Assembly (NCBI GenBank): GCA_913030785.1 | Contig: CAJWER010000018.1 | Span: forward strand, 1 to 21,874 | From: an uncultured Chloroflexota bacterium | GTDB lineage: Bacteria > Chloroflexota > Dehalococcoidia > Lucifugimonadales > CAJWER01 | Direction: 5' to 3' | Length of the DNA stretch: 21,874 nt | Part shown: piece after piece, positions 5,583-13,136 of the stretch | How positions within the stretch are numbered: the first letter of the stretch is position 1 | How the letters are laid out: every line of letters begins with the position of its first letter | The notes under the pieces: generated by a model | Told to the model about the DNA's origin: nothing | Databases searched by the model: none | The model's input: the letters and a program-made list of their open reading frames with translations, nothing else | Made by a program: the position numbers and the translations under genes

Positions 5583-8489
5583 ATGGCAAGCCCAGCAGAC
5601 CGAGGGAGGCTTGCCGAGCAGGGATATCAGCTAACCAACCGGGCCAAGACGGTAGCGCTCAACATCAACGGTAAGCCTGTACATGCTTACCAGGGCGACA
5701 CGGTCGCCTCCGCGCTCTACGCCTCAGGGATGAGGATATTCAGCCGTTCTTTCAAGTACCACCGCTCTCGCGGCCTCCTGTGCGTCTCCGGCCAGTGCGC
5801 TAACTGCCTGGTGACGGTCGACGGTATCCCCAACGTCCGAGCCTGCACCGAGCGGGTCGTCGAGGGGATGAATGTCAGGCAGCAAAACGCCTGGCCCTCG
5901 GTCGAGCACGACGCAATGTCGATCATCGACCGATTCGACCGGCTAATGCCAGTGGGCTTCTACTACAAGACATTCCACACGCCAAAGGCGTTCTGGAAGT
6001 TGGCCCAGCCAATCATCCGACGCCTGACCGGCCTGGGCTCAGTACCTGATAAAGACCAGCCGGTACGGCACATTCGCCACGAGTACGCGCATGCCGACGT
6101 AGCGGTGGTCGGCGGCGGGCCTGCCGGCATGTCGGCGGCACTGGCGGCCGCCGGGGCCGGAGCCCAAGTGATGTTGATCGACGACCAGCCATCCCTGGGG
6201 GGACACCTTCGATATGACGTGGCATCCCACGACGCCCTTCCCGGCATCGGCAAGTCCAAGGGGTACGAGGCAGCCGAGCGCCTGAGAGCGGACGTTGCAG
6301 CTTCCGATAATATTGAGGTGCTCTCCAATGCCAGCGCGTTCGGGCTCTACGAAGGCAATCTTCTGGGTATCGACGCGGGTAGTCGGACGATCAAGCTCCG
6401 AGCCAAACGAATCATCGTTGCGACGGGCTCTATCGAGACGCCCCTGACATTCGACCGCAACGACCTGCCCGGCGTGATGCTGACTACAGGGTTACAGCGG
6501 CTGATGCACCTCTACGGTGTGCGTCCGGGCTCGACCGCCATCGTCGGGACGACCGGTGACCAGGGCTACCAGGCGGCGCTCGACATGTTCCATGCGGGGC
6601 TCCGCGTGGCGGTGGTGGCAGATGCCAGGCCGGAGTTTCCGGCCGACCTGGAGGCGGCGGCAGAGCTTCAGGCCCACGGCGTACTGATACTGCCGTCCCA
6701 CGCCCTGACCCGTGCAGAGGGGGTCAAAAAGGCGGTGGGGGCCGTGGTCGCACGGCTCGACGGCGGGCGCATCACCATGGAGGAGCGGCAGTTCGACGGC
6801 GACGTCATTGCAATGAGCGGTGGATTCCAGCCGGCGTCGGCGCTTCTGCACCAGCTCGGGGCAAGCTCTAGGTACGACGCAGCCCTGGACGAGACCGTCC
6901 CGATGGAGTTGCCCGCAGGACTACACTCTGCCGGAGAGGTCAACGGCGTCCATGACCTGTCCACAATCATTGCCCAGGGTCGCCAGACCGGTGTCGAGGC
7001 ATTCGCAGCTCTCGGCGGCAACGGATCAGGCAGTATTACCCAGGCATCTCAAGAGGTATCGGCGTCAACGAGAGCCGTTTCGCCTCAGGTCGACTTGGCT
7101 CAGGGCGCCAAGCAGTTCGTCTGTTTCTGCGAGGACGTGACGGCAAGAGACATCGCCAAGGGCATCGACGAGGGGTTCGCCGATGTCCAGACGCTAAAAC
7201 GCTACAGCACCGTGACAATGGGCCCGTGCCAGGGCAAGATGTGCCATAGGGCCTTCGCCGCAATCACCGCAGACCACACCGGAAAATCGATAGACGAGAC
7301 GGGGGCCACGACATCGCGGCCACCTATCACGCCCGTATCGCTGGGAGCGCTCGCGGGTCCGTCCCACCGGCCGATCAAGCACACATCTATGGACCGCCTG
7401 CACCGGGAGCTTGGCGCCCAGATGATCGACTCCAACGTGTGGCACCGTCCGCGGATGTACGGGTCTCCACAGGAGGAGGCCGCGAACGTCCGGCGTGGCG
7501 TGGGAATCATTGACGTGAGCACCCTGGGGAAGCTGGATGTTCGCGGCGTCGACGCCCCTGCCCTTCTGGACAAGCTGTACACCCACCACTTCTCCACACT
7601 GCGGCCCGGGCGAGTTCGTTACGGTGTGATCTGCTCAGACAACGGCACGATTATGGACGACGGCACGGTCACGAGGCTGGCCGACGACCACTACTTCGTC
7701 ACGACTTCAACAGCGAGCGTCGAGACTATCGAGGGGTGGTTCAAGTGGTGGATGGCGGGCACCGACATGTGCGCCCACGTAATGGACATCACCTCCGGCT
7801 TCGCCGCCATCAACGTCGCCGGTCCGCTGGCCAGGCAAACGCTGGCCAAGTTGACGGATATCGATGTCTCCGTCAAGGGCTTTCGCTACATGCGTTCCAA
7901 ACAGGGCGAGGTGGCAGGGGTGCCGACGACACTACTGCGCATAGGTTTTGTCGGCGAGTCGGGCTGGGAGCTTCACTTCCCTGCCGAGTACGGCGAGCAT
8001 ATGTGGGGTGCGCTGATGGAGGCAGGTGCCGAGTTTGGGATAAAGCCATTCGGCACCGAGGCCCAGAGGATATTGCGCCTCGAAAAGATGCACATCATCT
8101 CCAACCACGATACCGATATCCTCAGCAATCCGATCGACGCGGACATGGAGTGGGTCGTCAAGCTGGAGAAGCAGGACTTTATCGGACGCGGCGCACTTGT
8201 AGCCGCAACGGAGAATCCGGGCCGCACCAGGCTGGTGGGTTTCGTGATGCAGGATGGCGTTGTGCCCCACGACGGCAGTCCGGTGGTCGCGAAGTTCGCC
8301 CCCATAGGCAAGGTCACAAGCTCGCGGCTTAGCCCGACGATCGGCAAGGGATTCGGGCTGGCCTGGGTCCCCGTCGAGTTGGCGGAAGAAGGCAAGTCGA
8401 TCCAGATTCTAGTGGACGGCAAGACCCATGACGCAGATGTCACGCTCGAACCCGTTTACGACCCCGACGGCAAGAAGTTGAGGGAGTAG
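5583..8489 (+). CDS. mgdC: SoxA-like alpha subunit of N-methylglutamate dehydrogenase, with two [2Fe-2S]-type cysteine sets
   Basis: 968 residues, the usual SoxA length. Domain order: N-terminal ferredoxin-like domain (about 20-100) with C67-x4-C72-x2-C75-x12-C88; a dinucleotide-binding flavoprotein domain with GGGPAGMSAAL at 177-187; a BFD-like segment (about 512-558) with C514-x-C516 and C549-x4-C554 (FVCFCEDVT then GPCQGKMC); and a C-terminal GcvT/DMGDH-type folate-binding domain (about 595-968) starting SHRPIKHTSMDRLHRELGA. In canonical heterotetrameric sarcosine oxidase the cysteines of the first and third segments are lost. Their presence here recalls opine-oxidase/HcnA-type proteins and suggests a dehydrogenase that passes electrons through Fe-S clusters. 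The folate domain would capture formaldehyde as methylene-tetrahydrofolate. The gene follows mgdB with no gap and precedes mgdD by 3 nt. Confidence 0.9.
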   Translation: MASPADRGRLAEQGYQLTNRAKTVALNINGKPVHAYQGDTVASALYASGMRIFSRSFKYHRSRGLLCVSGQCANCLVTVDGIPNVRACTERVVEGMNVRQQNAWPSVEHDAMSIIDRFDRLMPVGFYYKTFHTPKAFWKLAQPIIRRLTGLGSVPDKDQPVRHIRHEYAHADVAVVGGGPAGMSAALAAAGAGAQVMLIDDQPSLGGHLRYDVASHDALPGIGKSKGYEAAERLRADVAASDNIEVLSNASAFGLYEGNLLGIDAGSRTIKLRAKRIIVATGSIETPLTFDRNDLPGVMLTTGLQRLMHLYGVRPGSTAIVGTTGDQGYQAALDMFHAGLRVAVVADARPEFPADLEAAAELQAHGVLILPSHALTRAEGVKKAVGAVVARLDGGRITMEERQFDGDVIAMSGGFQPASALLHQLGASSRYDAALDETVPMELPAGLHSAGEVNGVHDLSTIIAQGRQTGVEAFAALGGNGSGSITQASQEVSASTRAVSPQVDLAQGAKQFVCFCEDVTARDIAKGIDEGFADVQTLKRYSTVTMGPCQGKMCHRAFAAITADHTGKSIDETGATTSRPPITPVSLGALAGPSHRPIKHTSMDRLHRELGAQMIDSNVWHRPRMYGSPQEEAANVRRGVGIIDVSTLGKLDVRGVDAPALLDKLYTHHFSTLRPGRVRYGVICSDNGTIMDDGTVTRLADDHYFVTTSTASVETIEGWFKWWMAGTDMCAHVMDITSGFAAINVAGPLARQTLAKLTDIDVSVKGFRYMRSKQGEVAGVPTTLLRIGFVGESGWELHFPAEYGEHMWGALMEAGAEFGIKPFGTEAQRILRLEKMHIISNHDTDILSNPIDADMEWVVKLEKQDFIGRGALVAATENPGRTRLVGFVMQDGVVPHDGSPVVAKFAPIGKVTSSRLSPTIGKGFGLAWVPVELAEEGKSIQILVDGKTHDADVTLEPVYDPDGKKLRE

Positions 8490-8492
8490 CAG

Positions 8493-9176
8493 ATGCAAGA
8501 ATGGAATCCGGTGGCGCTCAGCGCCATACAGCCCAGACACCTCAGCCTCGGGGCGACCCTGGTAGAGACGAACAAGTGGCTCCTACCTGCACGCTACTCC
8601 ACGGTCGAGGAAGAGACTGAACACCTGCGGGCGTCTGCCGGAGTATCCGACATTAGCTCCAACGGCAAGCTGGCCCTCCAGGGTGAGATCGACTTCCAGA
8701 TATTGCAAGCATTGGGCCAGTCAGGACCGGGAGCAATCGGCACGGTAGGCAAGATAACTCACGAAAGTGGAGAGATTGTCATAGCCAGGCTGGCCGCTGA
8801 CGACGCGCTGCTACTGACGGCGGGTCGGTCGAGCACTTTGGCAGGTTTGGTAGAACATGGCGACACCTGCTCCCACACGGTGGACATGACCTCGGTGCTG
8901 GCCGGGCTCGCAATAGTAGGTCCGAGGGCGCAGTCAGTGCTGACCGGGCTGACGGAGATCGACACGTCCGATGTGGCTTTCCCTGACCTTAGTTGCGCCC
9001 AGGGGATGGTCGCCGAGGTCCGCGCAACGCTGCTCCGGGTGGACCGCAGGGGAGTCCCAGGCTACGAGCTGTACTTCGGGCGAGACTATGGCGAATACAT
9101 GTGGGACTCTGTGCTAGAGGCAGGCGAGCCAGCCGGACTGACTCCTGTAGGCGCGGAGGCCCTGGCGAAGATTTGA
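8493..9176 (+). CDS. mgdD: SoxG-like gamma subunit of N-methylglutamate dehydrogenase
   Basis: 227 residues, resembling the aminomethyltransferase-like (GcvT/YgfZ fold) gamma subunit of heterotetrameric sarcosine oxidase. Recognisable stretches are the N-terminal LLPARYSTVEEETEHLRASAGVSDIS, VDMTSVLAGLAIVGPRAQSVL, and LLRVDRRGVPGYELYFGRDYGEYMWD near the C terminus, which parallels the G-x-x-G-Y-E-L/x-x-x-x-x-Y motif of folate-domain proteins. The ATG is 3 nt after the alpha stop, with the purine-rich end of mgdC serving as ribosome binding site. Gamma subunits are poorly conserved, so the assignment rests on position as much as on sequence. Confidence 0.83.
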   Translation: MQEWNPVALSAIQPRHLSLGATLVETNKWLLPARYSTVEEETEHLRASAGVSDISSNGKLALQGEIDFQILQALGQSGPGAIGTVGKITHESGEIVIARLAADDALLLTAGRSSTLAGLVEHGDTCSHTVDMTSVLAGLAIVGPRAQSVLTGLTEIDTSDVAFPDLSCAQGMVAEVRATLLRVDRRGVPGYELYFGRDYGEYMWDSVLEAGEPAGLTPVGAEALAKI

Positions 9177-9219
9177 CCATGAATACTTCGGGATTAATTC
9201 CAGAGGGGAACAACAGCAG

Positions 9220-10440
9220 TTGGTGACTCAGCTTTTTCGGAAGACGAAGATGTGGGGCACGCCGCCCCTGAAGGATCGTTATGACGTGGTCATCGTGGGC
9301 GCGGGCGTTCACGGGCTGTCCACGGCCTACTATCTCGCCCAAAAGGGCATCACCAATATCGCGGTCCTGGACCGGAGCTATATCGGTGGCGGCGGCAGCG
9401 CCCGCAGCACCGCCATCATCCGCTCGAACTACCTGACTGCAGAGGCTATCCCTTTTTTCCGTGAGAGCCACAAACTCTACGAGGGCCTGGGCCAAGAGCT
9501 GTCTTACAATCTGCTATTCAACCAGATGGGACGGCTGGACATCGGCCACACGGAGTCATCGGTCTACTGGCTCAGGCTCCGCGTCGAGTTCAACAAGCTT
9601 CTCGGGGTAGACAGCCGGTTGATCGGGCCGGACGAGATCAAGGAGATGGTGCCCCCGATTGACCTGCGCGTCGGCAAGCCGCTGCCGATTATGGCAGCCC
9701 TCCACCACCCGCGCGCCGGGGTAGTCCGGCATGACGCGGTGGTATGGGGCTATGCCCGCGGCGCGGACAAGATGGGCGTCGAGATACATCCATTCACAGA
9801 GGTAACTGGAATCACTCGAGAAGGCAGCCGCGTAACCGGTGTGGAAACGACGGCAGGACCGATTATGGCCGACACCGTCGTTAGTGCCACGGCAGGCTGG
9901 AGTTCGAGCATCTCGGCTATGGCGGGGATCGACCTGCCCATAGTTACCTATCCGCTGCAGGCCTGCGTGACAGAGCCGATGAAACCATTCATGGACACGA
10001 TCGTGTCGTCGGCGGACATCCACGTGTACGTCTATCAGACCGACCGTGGCGAGCTGGTCATAGGCGGAGCCGTCGACCAATACCAGACCTACAGCCAGCG
10101 CTCCACTCTCACCATGCTGGAGGAGTTGGCCGCCGACACGCTGGAACTGTTGCCGGACCTGCGCGAGGTGAAGATCATGCGGCAGTGGGCTGGTCTGTGC
10201 GACATGACTCCCGACTATGCGCCAATAATTGGCAAGGCGCCCGGCCTGGACGGGTTCATACTGAACTGCGGCTGGGGTACATGGGGATTCAAGGCAGCGC
10301 CTGCCTCGGGGCAGAGCACCGCAGAGTTGATTTACACCGGCAAGACGCCGGCTCTGATTAAGCACTTCGGCCCCGAGCGATTCGACAACGGCACGATGGT
10401 GAATGAGCGCGCAGCGGCGATAGCGGCGGCGATTCACTAG
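9220..10440 (+). CDS. mgdA: SoxB-like beta subunit (FAD/FMN amine oxidoreductase) of N-methylglutamate dehydrogenase
   Basis: 406 residues of DadA/SoxB flavoprotein. The N-terminal FAD motif is YDVVIVGAGVHGLSTAYYLA (21-40), and ARSTAIIRSNY follows at 61-71 as in SoxB. His171 in GVVRHDAVVWGYARGA aligns with the histidine that anchors covalent FMN in sarcosine oxidase beta. The C-terminal GLCDMTPDYAPIIGKAPGLDGFILNCGWGTWGFKAAPASG is the substrate-pocket/FAD end typical of the family. This is the subunit that oxidises the N-methyl group. It starts with TTG (9220) or GTG (9223) after GAGGGG at 9202-9207; an ATG at 9250 is possible but would leave little N-terminal leader. It is last in the operon, whereas the SoxB-like gene is first in the proteobacterial arrangement as I recall it. 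Confidence 0.9.
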   Translation: MVTQLFRKTKMWGTPPLKDRYDVVIVGAGVHGLSTAYYLAQKGITNIAVLDRSYIGGGGSARSTAIIRSNYLTAEAIPFFRESHKLYEGLGQELSYNLLFNQMGRLDIGHTESSVYWLRLRVEFNKLLGVDSRLIGPDEIKEMVPPIDLRVGKPLPIMAALHHPRAGVVRHDAVVWGYARGADKMGVEIHPFTEVTGITREGSRVTGVETTAGPIMADTVVSATAGWSSSISAMAGIDLPIVTYPLQACVTEPMKPFMDTIVSSADIHVYVYQTDRGELVIGGAVDQYQTYSQRSTLTMLEELAADTLELLPDLREVKIMRQWAGLCDMTPDYAPIIGKAPGLDGFILNCGWGTWGFKAAPASGQSTAELIYTGKTPALIKHFGPERFDNGTMVNERAAAIAAAIH

Positions 10441-10481
10441 GTTCTTCTACCGCAAAGCGCGGAGTGAAAAAGTGCAATCGC

Positions 10482-10590
10482 TGTCATGCTGAGGAGGCCC
10501 CGACGAAGTATCTGGGGAGGGGGCCGCGCACCACCCTGACGACCGGCGACCCCACCACCCCAGACCCTTCGCATCCGCTCAGGGTGACAC
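10482..10590. repeat. MITE/REP-like imperfect inverted repeat between convergent genes
   Basis: The left end TGTCATGCTGAG (10482-10493) is an imperfect inverted copy of CTCAGGGTGACAC (10578-10590). Similarity continues inward (CGACGAAGTATCTGGG against the inverse of CAGACCCTTCGCATC). The T-G-T-C-A-x-x-C-T-G-A-G ... C-T-C-A-G-G-G-T-G-A-C-A type is common in intergenic regions of environmental bacterial genomes, from memory. It fills most of the 175-bp gap between mgdA (plus) and the M19-like gene (minus), where a bidirectional terminator would be useful. Confidence 0.6.
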
Positions 10591-10615
10591 GGACTGGGCA
10601 GCGGTAAATCCCCTG

Positions 10616-11617
10616 CTAGCGCCAGACCTGGGTTAGCAGCCTCAGCCAGTTGCCGCCGAGGATTTTGGTGATCTCGTCGCTCGGAAAGCCCCGGCCTACG
10701 AGTGCGTCGGCTATAGCGGGCATCTTATCTGGGGTCTCCAGGCCCTCAGGATGGCCTGGCACCTCTGGATAGTCCTTGCGGCGCTCCAGCGGTTTCGTGC
10801 CCTGCTGCGACATGAGCACGTCGAACCACTCCTTGGTTTGCCCCTGCGTATAGTCGGAGCCGATGCCGACGTGATCGATCCCTACTCGCTCCACCATGTC
10901 CTCGATGGCGTCTGCAAAGTCCTCCAGCGTCGACTCCCACCCGTTGCGTAGGAAGGGCGGCCACGAGGTTGCACCGATGACTCCACCCTTCTCTGCAATG
11001 AGACGCAGCGCGTCGTCGGTCTTGTTGCGCTGGTTGTCGAAGAACGAACGGGCGTTGGCATGTGTGCAGGCGACCGGCTGATCGGACAGATCGATGGCAT
11101 CCAGGGTAGTTCGGTCGCCGACGTGGGACAGGTCGATCAGGATGCCCAGGCGGTTCATCTCCCTGACCGCATCCGCGCCGAAGTGGCTGAGCCCGTCGTC
11201 GTTGCGCTCCCAGCAGCCGTTCCCGAGCAGGTTGCGCTCATTGTAGGTGAGCTGGATTACGCGGACGCCCAGCCTGTAGAACAGGTCCAGCCGGTCCAGG
11301 TCATTCTCTATGGGCGAGGCGTTCTGCCATCCGAGGATGACGCCTGTCTTGCCGCTGCGCTTGGCATCCAGGATGTCCTGGACGCCGGTGACCTGTGAGA
11401 GGTTCGCCTCACGCTCTCCGAAGCGGCGAATCCAGGCCGCCACATTGTCCATCGCCTCGGCGTACCCCTCCCAGACGGCGATGGTGGCATTGATGGCGGT
11501 GACTCCGCCCGCGTTGAGGCTGTCGAATACGGCCGGGCTCTCCCAGTTGCTCACGTTGAGACCGTCTACAACGACTGCCTCACTGTAGATCTTGCTTGCA
11601 GTATCGCTTGGGTCCAT
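10616..11617 (-). CDS. Peptidase M19 (renal dipeptidase-like) family protein with degenerate metal site
   Basis: 333 residues with the TIM-barrel M19 fold. Readable blocks are RLGVRVIQLTYNERN (116-129), GLSHFGADAVREMNRLGILIDLSHVGD (142-168), CTHANARSFFDNQRN (184-198) and VGIGSDYTQG (250-259). Normal M19 enzymes cleave dipeptides using two zinc ions bound by H-x-D near residue 20, a bridging Glu and two His. Here H-x-D is L20-x-V22 (VVDGLNVSNW) and the region around the bridging Glu reads ILGWQNASPI, while H165, H186 and D255 remain. I recall similar M19-like proteins encoded next to dimethylglycine demethylase genes in pseudomonads, so a role in methylated-amine metabolism is plausible; true dipeptidase activity is doubtful. 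GAGGAG at 11624-11629 lies 6 nt before the ATG. Confidence 0.82.
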   Translation of the reverse strand: MDPSDTASKIYSEAVVVDGLNVSNWESPAVFDSLNAGGVTAINATIAVWEGYAEAMDNVAAWIRRFGEREANLSQVTGVQDILDAKRSGKTGVILGWQNASPIENDLDRLDLFYRLGVRVIQLTYNERNLLGNGCWERNDDGLSHFGADAVREMNRLGILIDLSHVGDRTTLDAIDLSDQPVACTHANARSFFDNQRNKTDDALRLIAEKGGVIGATSWPPFLRNGWESTLEDFADAIEDMVERVGIDHVGIGSDYTQGQTKEWFDVLMSQQGTKPLERRKDYPEVPGHPEGLETPDKMPAIADALVGRGFPSDEITKILGGNWLRLLTQVWR

Positions 11618-11656
11618 AGATCACTCCTCGTATAGGCGAACGGGCCAGTATCGCGT

Positions 11657-11686
11657 ATCATATTGGTAGCGTCGAGGGCCAGTCAA
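11657..11686 (-). promoter_or_regulatory. Putative promoter of the M19-like gene
   Basis: On the minus strand TTGACT (11686-11681) and TATGAT (11662-11657) are spaced 18 bp, about 40 nt upstream of the ATG at 11617. The -35 boxes of this promoter and of the kbl promoter lie back to back with only 11 bp between them. Confidence 0.45.
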
Positions 11687-11697
11687 TCACAACGGCA

Positions 11698-11724
11698 TTG
11701 ACAGCGGCAGGCACAAAATATAAC
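11698..11724 (+). promoter_or_regulatory. Putative promoter of kbl and downstream genes
   Basis: A consensus TTGACA (11698-11703) is followed after 15 bp by TATAAC (11719-11724), in an otherwise GC-rich region. The spacing is short of the ideal 17, so strength is uncertain. The GTG start of kbl is about 50 nt beyond the expected transcription start, with GAGGAGGG (11764-11771) as ribosome binding site. Confidence 0.4.
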
Positions 11725-11780
11725 CTCGACCTACGACCACATTACAGCCCCAAAAACTACCCCGAGGAGGGATATCGGCC

Positions 11781-12968
11781 GTGACCTACACCAGTATCAA
11801 GACATGGCTCGAAGACGAATTGCAGGGTATCCGTGAAGCAGGAATGTACAAGGCCGAAAAGATAATCAAGACGCCCCAGGGAGCCCAGGTGGAAACGCCT
11901 GAGGGCCCGATGATCAACTTCTGTGCCAACAACTATCTCGGGCTGGCCGACAACAAAGAGATCGAAGAGGCGGTGAGCCAGGGCACAAAGGACTACGGGT
12001 TCGGCATGGCCTCGGTGCGATTTATCTGTGGCACCCAGGACATCCACAAGACCCTGGAGAATGAAATTTCGGGCTGGATGGACACAGAGGACACGATCCT
12101 GTACACCTCGTGCTTCGACGCCAACACCGGTCTGTTCGAGACCCTTCTGAGCGCCGAGGATGCAATCATCAGCGACGAGCTGAACCACGCGAGCATCATC
12201 GACGGCATCAGGCTGTGCAAGGCCGACCGCAAGAGGTACAAGCACTCCGACATGGCCGACCTGGAAGAGCAGCTCAAGGCCACGGCCGGGGCTCGGTTCA
12301 GGATGATCGCGACGGACGGCGTATTCAGCATGCAGGGCGACATCGCACCTCTCAAGGAGATATGCGACCTCGCAGACAAGTACGACGCGCTGGTGATGGT
12401 TGACGACTCCCACGCCACGGGCTTCCTTGGCCCCAATGGACAGGGCAGCGCGGACGACCAGGGCGTGATGGACCGCATCGACGTGTTCACGAGCACGATG
12501 GGCAAGGCCCTGGGCGGCGCCTCCGGCGGTTACACGACAGGTCGCAAAGAGATCGTGGAATTCCTGCGACAGCGCTCCCGGCCATATCTGTTCTCCAACA
12601 CCCTCGCGCCGCCGATCGTGATGGGCGCTCTCAAGGCTCTGGAGCTGGTCCGCAGCAATCCGGGACTCCGCGAGACGCTGTGGGAAAACACGGCATACTT
12701 CCGGGCTGAGATGACGGCACTGGGCTTCGACATCCTCCCGGGCAAGACCCCGATCATGCCGATCATGCTTCGGGACGAGCTAAAGACGGTGGAGCTTGCC
12801 AAGGCGGTCAACGAAAAAGGCATCTTCGTCGTGGGCTTCACGTTCCCCGTCGTCCCACGTGGACAGGCGCGAATTCGCGTACAGATCTCTGCCGCTCACA
12901 CACGAGAGCAGCTCGACCGCGCAATATCGGTCTTCGGAGAGGCGGGCAAGGCGCTGGGGATCATTTAG
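11781..12968 (+). CDS. kbl: Glycine C-acetyltransferase (2-amino-3-ketobutyrate CoA ligase)
   Basis: 395 residues of alpha-oxoamine synthase family (fold-type I PLP). The enzyme splits 2-amino-3-oxobutyrate with CoA into glycine and acetyl-CoA, the second step of threonine breakdown, or runs in reverse. Features: MINFCANNYLGLADN (44-58), CGTQDIHKTLE (83-93), SDELNHASIIDGIRLC (131-146), VDDSHATGFLGPNGQG (207-222) with the PLP aspartate D208 and H211, and the Schiff-base lysine K242 in TSTMGKALGGASGGY. The C-terminal GFTFPVVPRGQARIRVQISAAHT is typical of Kbl rather than of KAS or BioF enzymes. The GTG start has a strong AGGAGGG. No zinc-type threonine dehydrogenase lies beside it; the next gene is a classical SDR that could be the partner, but this is untested. 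Confidence 0.93.
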   Translation: MTYTSIKTWLEDELQGIREAGMYKAEKIIKTPQGAQVETPEGPMINFCANNYLGLADNKEIEEAVSQGTKDYGFGMASVRFICGTQDIHKTLENEISGWMDTEDTILYTSCFDANTGLFETLLSAEDAIISDELNHASIIDGIRLCKADRKRYKHSDMADLEEQLKATAGARFRMIATDGVFSMQGDIAPLKEICDLADKYDALVMVDDSHATGFLGPNGQGSADDQGVMDRIDVFTSTMGKALGGASGGYTTGRKEIVEFLRQRSRPYLFSNTLAPPIVMGALKALELVRSNPGLRETLWENTAYFRAEMTALGFDILPGKTPIMPIMLRDELKTVELAKAVNEKGIFVVGFTFPVVPRGQARIRVQISAAHTREQLDRAISVFGEAGKALGII

Positions 12969-12977
12969 GTCGATCTA

Positions 12978-13055
12978 CGGCTATTGGGTGATAAAAGGTG
13001 GTTCGACATGCTCACCATGAGCGGAAGAGGCCACGCTGGAATCACCCAATAGCCG
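12978..13055. repeat. 78-bp MITE-like element with perfect 15-bp inverted ends
   Basis: CGGCTATTGGGTGAT (12978-12992) is exactly repeated in inverse as ATCACCCAATAGCCG (13041-13055). The interior contains GGTTCGACATGCTCACC and ATGAGCGG, resembling dispersed intergenic repeat sequences of the T-T-C-G-A-C-A-x-G-C-T-C type known from many GC-rich genomes (from memory). It sits 9 bp after the kbl stop and 81 bp before the SDR start. It could act as a hairpin terminator or processing site between the two genes; no T-run follows. Confidence 0.75.
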
Positions 13056-13136
13056 CCATGGCCATTGCAACCAGTCTCGTCATGCTTGGGCGAGTGGTTT
13101 GAGCACGGCAGCATTTTCAATCGAAAAGGAATCTTC

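Noticed and set aside
9179..9226. Mini-ORF MNTSGLIPEGNNSSW between mgdD and mgdA
   Set aside because: Only 15 codons, overlapping the mgdA start; could couple translation but nothing beyond chance supports it.
9556..10437. Minus-strand open frame of 293 codons opposite mgdA
   Set aside because: Antisense shadow of the SoxB-like gene, rich in R/H/V, no motifs.
5319..10440. True sarcosine oxidase SoxBDAG
   Set aside because: The subunits match, but linkage to mgsABC and gmaS and the retained Fe-S cysteines make N-methylglutamate dehydrogenase the better reading; sarcosine remains a possible alternative substrate.
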